Shown: piece after piece, positions 4,881 to 10,736 of the stretch | Layout: each line of letters starts with the position of its first letter | How positions within the stretch are numbered: the first letter of the stretch is position 1 | Source of the DNA: Candidatus Desantisbacteria bacterium CG1_02_49_89 | GTDB lineage: Bacteria; Desantisbacteria; UBA1551 | Assembly: GCA_001871075.1 (NCBI GenBank) | Contig: MNUP01000050.1 | Location: 1-10,736, forward strand | DNA length: 10,736 nt | Reading direction: 5' to 3' | Program-made: the position numbers and the translations under genes | The notes under the pieces: generated by a model | The model's database searches: none | Told to the model about the DNA's origin: nothing | What the model saw: the letters and a program-made list of their open reading frames with translations, nothing else

Positions 4881-5885
4881 ATGAAAAAATTATCAAAAAG
4901 AACGTGGGCGTGGATCATTATACTTGTCGTGGTGGCAGCGGGCGTTGTCCTGAATAACATCAAGGGCAAAGACAGCGTATCATCGGCAAGCTCTATGGTA
5001 AAGAAGCCCGTTAAAGTGCTGACAGGCCGCAAGTTCTACAAGCAGAGGTATGTTACCGGTGACGAAGCCGCCCCCGACAAAGTGGCGATAATAAACATAG
5101 TGGGTGAGATCTCAAATTCCAGGTATGGCCCTTCATACCGCAGGGGAATGGTTGACGAGCTAATAGACCAGATGAAAGAGGCCGAAAAAGACAACAGCAT
5201 AAAGGCGGTCCTGCTGGACATCAATTCTCCGGGAGGCCCGATAATCGACGCTGACCTTGTTTACGAGAAGATCAAAAAATTAGCGGAAAAAAAGACGGTT
5301 GTGGCTTACCTGGACAGGACCGCTGCCTCGGGCGGTTATTATATAGCCTGCGCAGCGAAGAAAATAGTCTCTCATCCGCTTACGCTCACGGGTAATATAG
5401 GCGTGATAATGGATTATATGAACCTCAGCAACCTGTTGGGTAAAAAACTCGGTGTTGAGATGGGCGTGATAAAGAGCGGCAGGTACAAGGACATAGGTTC
5501 CCCGTACCGCTCAATGGATGTAAGCGAAAGGAAAATGCTGCAGGGCCTGGTGGATGAAGCGCACAGCAGGTTTGTTCAGGTTGTTTCCGCAGGCCGCAAT
5601 ATCCCGGAAAGCAAACTCGCGAACATTGCTGACGGAAGGATATTCTCGGGCGCGCAGGCAAAGAAGGCGGGCCTTGTGGACGAGCTGGGCAGCCAGGAGG
5701 ACGCGATAGAGATAACCAAGAACCTGTGCGGCCTGAAAAAAGCCCAGGTTATTGAGTATTATACAACGCCAAAATTAAGGGACTGGTTGTTAGGAAAATT
5801 TGAAGATACTAAAATAAAGGGAACTTTCAGCAGCCTGCCTGAGCCGGCATTGAAATACCTGTGGATGCCAAGCGTAGAACGCTAG
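4881..5885 (+). CDS. sppA: Signal peptide peptidase SppA, S49 family (short form)
   Basis: The 334-residue protein starts with a lysine-rich segment and a transmembrane helix at about residues 9-25, so the catalytic domain is on the outer face of the cytoplasmic membrane. It cleaves leftover signal peptides within the membrane using a Ser-Lys dyad. The nucleophile is Ser150 in TAASGGYYIA and the general base Lys203 in SGRYKDIGSPYR, nearly the same spacing as in Bacillus SppA; NSPGG (115-119) is the conserved strand-turn that helps form the active site, and GNIGVI follows at 171-176. The length fits the single-domain SppA type that works as an oligomer, not the double-length E. coli type. GGAGG (4872-4876) sits just before the ATG. 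Its 5' leader overlaps the repeat that follows tRNA-Arg, so it may be cotranscribed with that tRNA. Confidence 0.93.
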   Translation: MKKLSKRTWAWIIILVVVAAGVVLNNIKGKDSVSSASSMVKKPVKVLTGRKFYKQRYVTGDEAAPDKVAIINIVGEISNSRYGPSYRRGMVDELIDQMKEAEKDNSIKAVLLDINSPGGPIIDADLVYEKIKKLAEKKTVVAYLDRTAASGGYYIACAAKKIVSHPLTLTGNIGVIMDYMNLSNLLGKKLGVEMGVIKSGRYKDIGSPYRSMDVSERKMLQGLVDEAHSRFVQVVSAGRNIPESKLANIADGRIFSGAQAKKAGLVDELGSQEDAIEITKNLCGLKKAQVIEYYTTPKLRDWLLGKFEDTKIKGTFSSLPEPALKYLWMPSVER

Positions 5886-5910
5886 CTGAAAGCTCAAAAA
5901 TAAAAAATTT

Positions 5911-5945
5911 CCACGAAAACACGAAAGTACCACGAAAACACGAAA
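5911..5945. repeat. CCACGAAAACACGAAA direct repeat
   Basis: Two perfect 16-nt copies (5911-5926 and 5930-5945) are separated by GTA. Just downstream, AAGCTTT (5947-5953) and AAAGCTT (5967-5973) form a weak inverted repeat followed by a few T, a poor terminator candidate for sppA. Confidence 0.75.
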
Positions 5946-6039
5946 TAAGCTTTCTATAGTGATTAAAAAGCTTTTGGCTAAAACGGGAAGAATAAAATGT
6001 AGTTTGAATCTTTCCGAATCCCTGTTAAAAAAGTTTTAA

Positions 6040-6073
6040 CACCGTAATCATTAGTTTGAAATCACCGTAATCA
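6040..6073. repeat. CACCGTAATCA direct repeat
   Basis: CACCGTAATCA occurs at 6040-6050 and 6063-6073, with TTAGTTTGAAAT between; TAGTTTGAA also occurs at 6000-6008. It lies just before the ribosome binding site of the RDD gene. Confidence 0.65.
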
Positions 6074-6091
6074 GAAAAATAAGGAGGAAGA

Positions 6092-6658
6092 ATGGAATCA
6101 GCATCTGATGTTAAATACGCGGGATTCTGGATAAGGTTTCTGGCGTCAATACTGGACTGGCTCGTTTTTATGGGAGCTTCCGCGGTCATCCAGTTTTTAA
6201 TGACAGGTAAAATGACATCCGAGATCCCGGATCTGTCAGGCCTGGTGGAATCAACAAGTAATTATGCTCTGATCTTCAAAGCGCTTTATGAGGCCTTTCT
6301 GCCTGTGATGAAGGTTTTCTACGTCACAATGTTTGTGAACATAGCGTATTCTGTCGTGCTCACCGGGAAATTCGGGGCAACGCTGGGCAAGATGGCGGTC
6401 GGCATAAAGGTGGTAAAAGAGGACCTGCAGCCCGTCGGGTTCGGCAAGGCCGTTGTCAGGGAATTCCTGGTAAAAGACCTTTTGTACGTTGTCCTGTTCT
6501 TTATTTCCTGGCTTGGTTACCTTTGGGTCGCGTGGGACCCAAAGAAGCAGGGCTGGCACGACAAGATAGCAAGAACAGTGGTTATAAAAGAACCAAAAGA
6601 AGTTCCGCCAGTTCCGAATCAGCCACAGGGTTCCGGTCCAGGGCAAGCCCCGGTTTAA
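6092..6658 (+). CDS. RDD-family membrane protein
   Basis: The 188-residue protein starts YAGFWIRFLASILDWLV (9-25), giving the Arg and Asp that name the RDD family, and continues through about three further hydrophobic stretches (near 26-37, 70-92 and 127-148). GATLGKMAVGIKVVKEDLQ is the typical cytoplasmic loop, and the closing WDPKKQGWHDKIARTVVI is the family's C-terminal signature with the second conserved Asp. The last 20 or so residues are proline/glycine-rich and look disordered. RDD proteins are small inner-membrane proteins; some have been linked to ion exchange, most have no known function. AAGGAGG (6081-6087) gives a strong ribosome binding site. It may share a transcript with sppA, since no strong terminator separates them. 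Confidence 0.9.
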   Translation: MESASDVKYAGFWIRFLASILDWLVFMGASAVIQFLMTGKMTSEIPDLSGLVESTSNYALIFKALYEAFLPVMKVFYVTMFVNIAYSVVLTGKFGATLGKMAVGIKVVKEDLQPVGFGKAVVREFLVKDLLYVVLFFISWLGYLWVAWDPKKQGWHDKIARTVVIKEPKEVPPVPNQPQGSGPGQAPV

Positions 6659-6666
6659 AGCCGTCG

Positions 6667-6740
6667 AGCGTCGTATGTCGTAAGCCGTTCGTTAATTAAT
6701 TTAATATTTTGCGTGCGACGCACGACGTACGACGTACGAC
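6667..6740. repeat. Inverted and tandem repeat of the ACGACGT type
   Basis: GTCGTATGTCGTA (6670-6682) pairs with TACGACGTACGAC (6728-6740) at 12 of 13 positions, across a 45-nt A/T-rich middle. The right arm is itself tandem: ACGACGT twice (6722-6735) plus ACGAC. It fills most of the gap between the RDD gene and tadA. Confidence 0.7.
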
Positions 6741-6756
6741 AAATAAGATATACAAC

Positions 6757-7194
6757 ATGAAAAAAGACGACGAAGTATTCATGCGGGAGGCGCTGAAAGA
6801 GGCAAATAAGGCATATAAAAAAAACGAAGTGCCGATAGGCGCGGTCGTAGTTAAAAACAATAAAATAATAGGCAGGGGCCACAATCTGGTTGAGAGAAGC
6901 GGGAACGCGGCAGCGCACGCCGAGATCCGCGCGATCGCGGCAGCGGCGAAGAAAGCCGGCGGCTGGCGTCTCAACGGATGCAGTCTTTACACGACTGTGG
7001 AGCCCTGCCTTATGTGTTTCGGCGCGTCAATGCTCTCGCGTATCCCGCGCATAGTGTACGGGGCCGACGAGCCGGAATTCGGTTCGATAAAGCGCATAAA
7101 AAAATTACCGGAGCGGATCGAAATAAAGGGCGGCGTTCTGAGCGAAGAAAGCAAAAGATTGCTGAAGAAATTCTTTAAAAGACTGAGGAAATAA
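6757..7194 (+). CDS. tadA: tRNA-specific adenosine deaminase TadA
   Basis: The ATG at 6757 gives a 145-residue protein beginning MKKDDEVFMREALKEA, the usual TadA N-terminus; an in-frame ATG-like start at 6709 lies inside a repeat and is unlikely. No strong Shine-Dalgarno is visible. Zinc ligands are His54 in AAHAEI, Cys84 and Cys87 in VEPCLMC; Glu56 is the catalytic proton shuttle. NEVPIGAVVV and LSRIPRIVYGADEPEFGSI are typical of TadA and separate it from cytidine and guanine deaminases. The enzyme converts A34 to inosine in tRNA-Arg(ACG), a tRNA encoded at 4716-4790, letting it read CGU, CGC and CGA. The stop overlaps the next ATG by one base (TAATG), so it is translationally coupled to the larA-like gene. 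Confidence 0.92.
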   Translation: MKKDDEVFMREALKEANKAYKKNEVPIGAVVVKNNKIIGRGHNLVERSGNAAAHAEIRAIAAAAKKAGGWRLNGCSLYTTVEPCLMCFGASMLSRIPRIVYGADEPEFGSIKRIKKLPERIEIKGGVLSEESKRLLKKFFKRLRK

Positions 7195-8582
7195 TGCCGG
7201 ATAATTTCTCGCTTACTTTCGGTAAGGACAGGATGAGTTTCAGCATACCGGAACCAAGCCTTGCGGGGCCGCTTATAAAGCCGAGGGAAGGAACGCCCCT
7301 GCCCGGAAATACCGCCGAGATAATCCGTAAGGCGCTTGAGCGCCCGGCAGGCAGGCCTCCGGTTGCCGGGCTCGTAAAAGATAAGATCGTAGGCCTTGTT
7401 TCATCCGACGAGTTCCGCTCAGGCCTGCAGAAGGATATTATTTTCGCGCTTGTTTCCGAGGTCGCGCAGGGCCGGCCGAAAAAGCTGAAAATACTTATCG
7501 CCACAGGCACCCACGATATAAGCATATACGCCAGGAACATCACCAAATGGGCGGAAGAGGCAGTGAAAGGGCTGCCGTTTGAAACAGAAGTGATAGCGAA
7601 CGACTGCTACGGAAAGGATTTTGTCCTGATAGGAAAGACGCCTAAAGGCACCCCTCTTAACATAAACCGCGGCCTGCTTTCCTGCGACGTGAGGATCTAT
7701 GGGCACGAGGCGAAATATCATTACATGAACGGGTATTCCTGCATTGACAAGCAGGTCCTTCCCGGGCTTTCGTCAATGGAAACAGTAAGGGCGAATCACA
7801 AGAATTCGCTGGACCACAACAATTCCGCGGCAGGCAGGAACCCGTGGCACAAAGACTCTGAGCGGCAGTTCAACCCGTTCGGGATTGACATAAGGGACGC
7901 GAGGGCGGCATCTGAGAAGTTTTTCCTGGACGGGAGCGGTAATCCGGAAGAAAGAGGGATACAAACGTTCGGCCTGGACATGGTGTCCGAAAGCGGCGGC
8001 ATATACTGGATAAAGGCCGGAGACCCTGATGCCATAACCAGGGAGATGACAGCGGCAGTTGACAGGCTCTCGCTCTTTAAGGCAAAAAAATCAAAATACG
8101 TTGTTATTTCCCCAGGCGGAAAACCCGCATGCGACACGATCTACAGCACCCAGAACTGTTTTGACATGGCGCTGAAGGGCGCTATACAGGACGGCGGGGA
8201 GGCACTGGTCATCGCTCCCTGCGCAGGCAGGGAGGATGTTCCCGAAAGCGTGCGCGGGCTTGCGCCGGACGCGAATTCCAAGAAGCTTTTCTGGGATAAC
8301 CTTGCCGGGCTAAGGGATGAAACTTTAAAAAAATGTTCGGAATTCATAGACAAAAATTTTGAACTCTACCTGTGGAAGACAGACCGGGTTCTTAAGCTTA
8401 TGAAAGAAAATAAGGTAAGGATCTACCTTTACAGCAGGCTGGACCCAGAAAGGGTAAAGCAGGGCGGTTTCATCCCGGCTGTAAGTGTCCAGGCGTGGAT
8501 CGACGAACGCGTTGAAAGAGCGGACGGCGGAACGTTCCGCGTGATAGATAACGGGAACAAAGTCCTGGTCCAGTCTGAGTAG
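7194..8582 (+). CDS. larA: LarA-family nickel-dependent racemase/epimerase
   Basis: A 462-residue LarA/DUF2088 protein. LarA enzymes use a nickel-pincer nucleotide covalently held by a lysine to move a hydride and invert 2-hydroxy acids such as lactate. The key residues known from Lactobacillus LarA (H108, H174, K184, H200) have counterparts with the same spacing: His107 in IATGTHD, His176 and Lys186 in HYMNGYSCIDK, and His202 in VRANH, preceded by VLPGLSSMET. The common GYSGG is here GYSCI. The C-terminal domain includes YVVISPGGKPACD and GGEALVIAPC. The substrate may differ from lactate, as the family is broad. No larB, larC or larE cofactor genes are in the window. Translation is coupled to tadA, and the next gene begins within about 30 bp. 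Confidence 0.88.
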   Translation: MPDNFSLTFGKDRMSFSIPEPSLAGPLIKPREGTPLPGNTAEIIRKALERPAGRPPVAGLVKDKIVGLVSSDEFRSGLQKDIIFALVSEVAQGRPKKLKILIATGTHDISIYARNITKWAEEAVKGLPFETEVIANDCYGKDFVLIGKTPKGTPLNINRGLLSCDVRIYGHEAKYHYMNGYSCIDKQVLPGLSSMETVRANHKNSLDHNNSAAGRNPWHKDSERQFNPFGIDIRDARAASEKFFLDGSGNPEERGIQTFGLDMVSESGGIYWIKAGDPDAITREMTAAVDRLSLFKAKKSKYVVISPGGKPACDTIYSTQNCFDMALKGAIQDGGEALVIAPCAGREDVPESVRGLAPDANSKKLFWDNLAGLRDETLKKCSEFIDKNFELYLWKTDRVLKLMKENKVRIYLYSRLDPERVKQGGFIPAVSVQAWIDERVERADGGTFRVIDNGNKVLVQSE

Positions 8583-8608
8583 CCCGAAGATTCCCTTGGA
8601 GAAAAGTT

Positions 8609-9379
8609 ACGAAACGAAAAATTATATTTTCGATTTTTTTGATAGGGGTGATTTTTGCCGGCGTGAAATGCCGGGCGGACACAAAGACCCTGCAGGAGAT
8701 CTGTTCTTCAGCGTATAACACCGAAGTCATATTTAATGTGCCCAGGGCAACAACTGTCAGTTATAAAGTTAAAAGCGGGGATACGCTTTTGGCGTTATCA
8801 CACCGGTTCTATACCACAGCCGCGCAGATCAGAAAGCTTAACAGGATCAAAGGCGATATTATAGTAACAGGCAGGAGCCTTAAAATACCTACATTTAAAA
8901 CGGAACCGGTAAAAATGTCACTGGGGAAGTTAGTTACTGATACGCAGAGTTATTCTGATCCTGAGTCTATCGATTCAAGGGCGTTGGGGCTTATTAGGTT
9001 TGTGGAAGAATGCCGGAATGTTCCATATAAATGGGGCGGAGAATCGTTTTACGGAATTGATTGCTCTGGTCTTGTGGCATTGTTCTATCGTAGATATTTC
9101 AACATACAACTACCTCATTCAAGCATGGAGCAGTCCAGGCTTGGGGAAGAAGTACGGGACCTGACAATGGGAGACCTTTTATTTTTTGCCATAAAAAGAA
9201 AAGTAAAGATCGATCATGTGGGAATTTATGTCGGGAACGGGAAATTTATACACGCCGCCTCAAGAGAAAAAAAGGTTGCAATTTCATCCCTGGAAGATTC
9301 GTATTACAGGGCAAAATTTATTACTGCCCAAAGGATTTTTTTACCCCCCAATCCGGTATATAATGTAATCGAAAATTGA
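8609..9379 (+). CDS. Secreted LysM-NlpC/P60 peptidoglycan hydrolase (apparent ACG start)
   Basis: The frame is open from 8579 without any ATG or GTG; the only usual start is TTG at 8639, which would cut a signal peptide in half. Reading from ACG at 8609 gives (M)KRKIIFSIFLIGVIFAG, a textbook signal peptide, and GGAG at 8598-8601 is ideally spaced 7 bases before it. I therefore place the start at 8609 (256 residues), with 8639 as the conservative alternative. Numbered from 8609, a LysM domain lies at about 51-95 (VKSGDTLLALSHRF...LKIP), which binds glycan strands. The NlpC/P60 domain follows with Cys152 in YGIDCSGLV, His203 in IDHVGIYVG and His215 in KFIHAA as the catalytic set of a gamma-D-glutamyl-diamino-acid endopeptidase. 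It sits in the tadA-larA-speD run. Confidence 0.88.
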   Translation, partial: TKRKIIFSIFLIGVIFAGVKCRADTKTLQEICSSAYNTEVIFNVPRATTVSYKVKSGDTLLALSHRFYTTAAQIRKLNRIKGDIIVTGRSLKIPTFKTEPVKMSLGKLVTDTQSYSDPESIDSRALGLIRFVEECRNVPYKWGGESFYGIDCSGLVALFYRRYFNIQLPHSSMEQSRLGEEVRDLTMGDLLFFAIKRKVKIDHVGIYVGNGKFIHAASREKKVAISSLEDSYYRAKFITAQRIFLPPNPVYNVIEN

Positions 9380-9405
9380 CCCACCACAATCTCGACAGGA
9401 GAGAA

Positions 9406-9774
9406 ATGAAAGATTACAGCACGAACGGAGTGCATTTTTTAGTGGAGTATTTCGGGTGCCGCAGCCAGTACCTCAATAATGCTTATAAAATAGACAGGAT
9501 ATTGCGCAAGGTCCTAAGAAAGAACGATTTTACGATAAAGTGCATGGACTGGGCTATTCATTATCCCCAGGGCAGGACAATAACGGCTATTATCGAGGAA
9601 TCAAGCGTTACAATAACCACGTGGCCCGAAAAGCAGTATCTTACTATCAACCTGCATACCTGCGGCGGTAATATAAAGGGATTGATGAAGGATCTGCGCA
9701 GGTTTTTCAGGCCGCATTATGTAAGAAGCGAAAAACCATATATTATAGGTAACGTTCCCCGAAGTAAATATTAA
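9406..9774 (+). CDS. SpeD-like pyruvoyl decarboxylase homologue with altered processing residues
   Basis: I choose ATG 9406, preceded by AGGAGA (9397-9402), over the TTG at 9376 that overlaps the previous stop. The 122-residue protein matches prokaryotic AdoMet decarboxylase in length and order: GVHFLVEYFGC (8-18), YPQG (53-56), EESSVTITTWPEK (64-76) and NLHTCGG (82-88). In SpeD the chain self-cleaves between Glu and Ser to make a pyruvoyl group. Glu65-Ser66 and Cys86 (Cys83 in Thermotoga) are kept, but the Ser55 and His68 equivalents are Thr58 and Thr71, and the usual ESH is ESS. The family includes members that act on ornithine or arginine instead of AdoMet, so polyamine synthesis is likely but the substrate is open; loss of processing is also possible. 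No speE is in the window. Confidence 0.75.
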   Translation: MKDYSTNGVHFLVEYFGCRSQYLNNAYKIDRILRKVLRKNDFTIKCMDWAIHYPQGRTITAIIEESSVTITTWPEKQYLTINLHTCGGNIKGLMKDLRRFFRPHYVRSEKPYIIGNVPRSKY

Positions 9775-9784
9775 AAAGTTACTC

Positions 9785-9836
9785 TTTATCCCAAAGGTCC
9801 CTAAGGGATCCCTTCGGGAGATCCCCTTGGGATAAA
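9785..9836. repeat. Compound palindrome with GGGATCCC core
   Basis: TTTATCCCAA (9785-9794) is perfectly inverted as TTGGGATAAA (9827-9836). The 32-nt interior holds further self-complementary words (AAGGGATCCCTT; GGGATCCC with GGGAGATCCC). The interior and right end resemble 4628-4652. It follows the speD-like gene by 10 bases, and might end its transcript although no T run follows. Confidence 0.75.
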
Positions 9837-9848
9837 ATAGGGGATGGG

Positions 9849-9885
9849 GTCCGATGCCCCGATGTTCATCGGGGATGCGGACTCT
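9849..9885. repeat. Hairpin related to the tRNA-linked repeat, reverse orientation
   Basis: An inner stem CCCCGATG-TT-CATCGGGG (9857-9874) sits inside an outer stem GTCCG/CGGAC (9849-9853/9878-9882). Read on the - strand it gives AGAGTCC...CCCGATG..ACATCGGG, the same words in the same order as the repeats at 1350 and 4813. It lies just before the ribosome binding site (GGAGGAG, 9888-9894) of the next gene and could affect its translation. Confidence 0.65.
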
Positions 9886-9904
9886 TCGGAGGAGATTTAT
9901 TCAG

Positions 9905-10507
9905 ATGAGATTGCGCGTGGCAGGAGCGCAGATACCCGTAACCGGCGAAATCGGCATGAACCTTAAAGCTATCCGGCGCGCTATAAAATACGCGAAAAGC
10001 AGGAGAGCCGATATATTATTGACGCCTGAAGGGTCTTTGAGCGGCTACACACATAAGTTTAACCCGGATGAAGTCAGGAATGCGTTGAGGGAAATAACTA
10101 CCGGGGCGCGCGAAAAAAGACTGGGTCTGGCGCTTGGGACCTGTTTTGTCGAAGATAACGGAAAATGCTACAACCAGATACGTTTTTACAGTCCCAAAGG
10201 CGGATACCTGGGTTTTCACAGCAAAATACTCAGATGCGGCTCGGTTTTCGGTAAACCTGAGGGAGAAATAAGGCATTATGCTGCAAGACCCCTGAGAACT
10301 TTCAGGTTCAAGAATATTATTATAACAAATAGGGGTCAGACCTTGAATAAAGGAATTATTCTCTTGACTTCTCCCGTTCATTCTGATACTGAGCTTAAAC
10401 AACCATCCCTCCTTCTTTTTTCTATCGTTGTGCCATACACGGCAAGACATAATTTGACTTTTTTGCTAAAATATGGTATAATAAAAATCAGAAACTGTGA
10501 GGAGTGA
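9905..10507 (+). CDS. C-terminally truncated carbon-nitrogen hydrolase (nitrilase superfamily), probable pseudogene
   Basis: ATG 9905 is preceded by GGAGGAG (9888-9894); it gives 200 residues. Residues 3-136 follow the nitrilase fold: LRVAGAQIPVTGEIGMNL at the start, ILLTPEGSLSGY with the catalytic Glu42, LGLALGTCFVE, and GYLGFHSKILRCG with the likely catalytic Lys107. Family members hydrolyse amides or nitriles using Glu-Lys-Cys and are usually about 250-300 residues. Homology stops after TFRFKN (about base 10315), just before the strand and loop that should supply the nucleophilic Cys. The rest (IIITNRGQTLNKGII onward) looks like translated non-coding DNA and contains a GGGGTCAGACCTTGA motif (10332-10346) like the one at 471. 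The product would lack activity. An insertion or deletion probably replaced its 3' half. Confidence 0.75.
   Translation: MRLRVAGAQIPVTGEIGMNLKAIRRAIKYAKSRRADILLTPEGSLSGYTHKFNPDEVRNALREITTGAREKRLGLALGTCFVEDNGKCYNQIRFYSPKGGYLGFHSKILRCGSVFGKPEGEIRHYAARPLRTFRFKNIIITNRGQTLNKGIILLTSPVHSDTELKQPSLLLFSIVVPYTARHNLTFLLKYGIIKIRNCEE
10454..10482 (+). promoter_or_regulatory. Sigma70-type promoter of hicB
   Basis: TTGACT (10454-10459) and TATAAT (10477-10482) are 17 bp apart, one base from the full consensus. Transcription would start near 10489, leaving a leader of about 24 bases with the ribosome binding site GAGGAG. It lies inside the tail of the broken nitrilase frame, which supports that tail being non-coding. 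Confidence 0.75.
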
Positions 10508-10512
10508 TTAAT

Positions 10513-10736
10513 ATGAAAAAATTAAAAGTTTATAGTTTTCAGGTTATTGTGGAACAGGATGAAGATAACATCTATGTAGCTTCCTGCCCATCCCTGCAAG
10601 GTTGTTATGCTCAGGGTGATAGTTTTGAAGAAGCAATAAAAAATGTTAAAGACGTAATAAAGATGTGCCTGAAAGAATTGAAGGATGAGAAGAAAAAGAT
10701 AGAGATTGAGTGTCCGGAGATGATTGCTTTAAAGCG
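10513..10736 (+). CDS. hicB: HicB-family antitoxin-like protein (3' end missing)
   Basis: The ATG follows TGAGGAGT (10498-10505) at good spacing, and the frame stays open to the end of the window, giving 74 residues. The sequence (YVASCPSLQGCYAQGDSFEE, then AIKNVKDVIKMCLKELKDE) is the HicB partial RNase H-like fold, with the typical 'P-x-L-x-G-C-x-x-x-G-x-[ST]-x-E-E-A-x-x-N' core. HicB proteins bind and inhibit the mRNA-cleaving toxin HicA, and many also repress their own promoter. The usual order is hicA before hicB, but no hicA lies upstream; a hicA may follow beyond the window, or this may be an orphan HicB-like protein. It has its own strong promoter. Confidence 0.88.
   Translation, partial: MKKLKVYSFQVIVEQDEDNIYVASCPSLQGCYAQGDSFEEAIKNVKDVIKMCLKELKDEKKKIEIECPEMIALK

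Noticed and set aside
9376-9405. TTG 9376 as the start of the SpeD-like gene, overlapping the NlpC/P60 stop
   Set aside because: The extra ten residues match nothing in the family, and AGGAGA sits correctly for ATG 9406.

Overview
This window looks like a piece of a bacterial chromosome from an uncultivated, probably anaerobic lineage. It carries two bacterial tRNA genes, TadA-type tRNA deaminase, Shine-Dalgarno sites and sigma70-like promoters. The gene set (URO-D-fold and DUF1638 proteins, a LarA-type nickel enzyme, a divergent SpeD-like protein) and the repeat-rich intergenic gaps recall candidate phyla such as Omnitrophota. That taxonomic guess is weak: no rRNA or other phylogenetic marker is present. 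All convincing protein genes are on the + strand.

Layout. (1) 1-417: 3' part of a nucleotidyltransferase-fold (AbiEii-like) gene. (2) 418-771: a gap with a mobile-element-like motif, a possible small RNA and a rho-independent terminator. (3) 772-1585: a small GIY-YIG endonuclease-family gene with its own promoter, a cluster of hairpins, tRNA-Ser(UGA) sitting directly between two hairpins, and a palindromic MITE-like element. (4) 1586-4582: a membrane-anchored BtrH_N-like protein overlapping by 4 bp a URO-D-fold methyltransferase-like gene, then a DUF1638 gene whose C-terminus lies in another frame after a run of seven A. (5) 4583-4880: simple repeats, a palindrome, tRNA-Arg(ACG) and a second copy of the tRNA-linked hairpin repeat. 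(6) 4881-6658: signal peptide peptidase SppA and an RDD membrane protein. (7) 6757-9774: a tightly packed run, tadA - larA-like - LysM-NlpC/P60 peptidase - speD-like, probably one operon. (8) 9775-10507: two complex palindromes and a nitrilase-superfamily gene that loses its homology before the catalytic cysteine. (9) 10513-end: the start of a hicB antitoxin-like gene behind a near-consensus promoter.

Functional links. tRNA-Arg(ACG) needs A34-to-inosine editing by TadA, and both genes are here. URO-D-fold and DUF1638 proteins often accompany corrinoid methyl-transfer systems in anaerobes, but no corrinoid protein is present. The NlpC/P60 enzyme, SppA and the RDD protein act at the cell envelope. 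I see no single new defence-like system. The most interesting signals are the hairpins abutting the tRNA genes with a shared ~50-nt repeat, the SpeD homologue with substituted processing residues, the apparent ACG start of the NlpC/P60 gene, and the DUF1638 frameshift.
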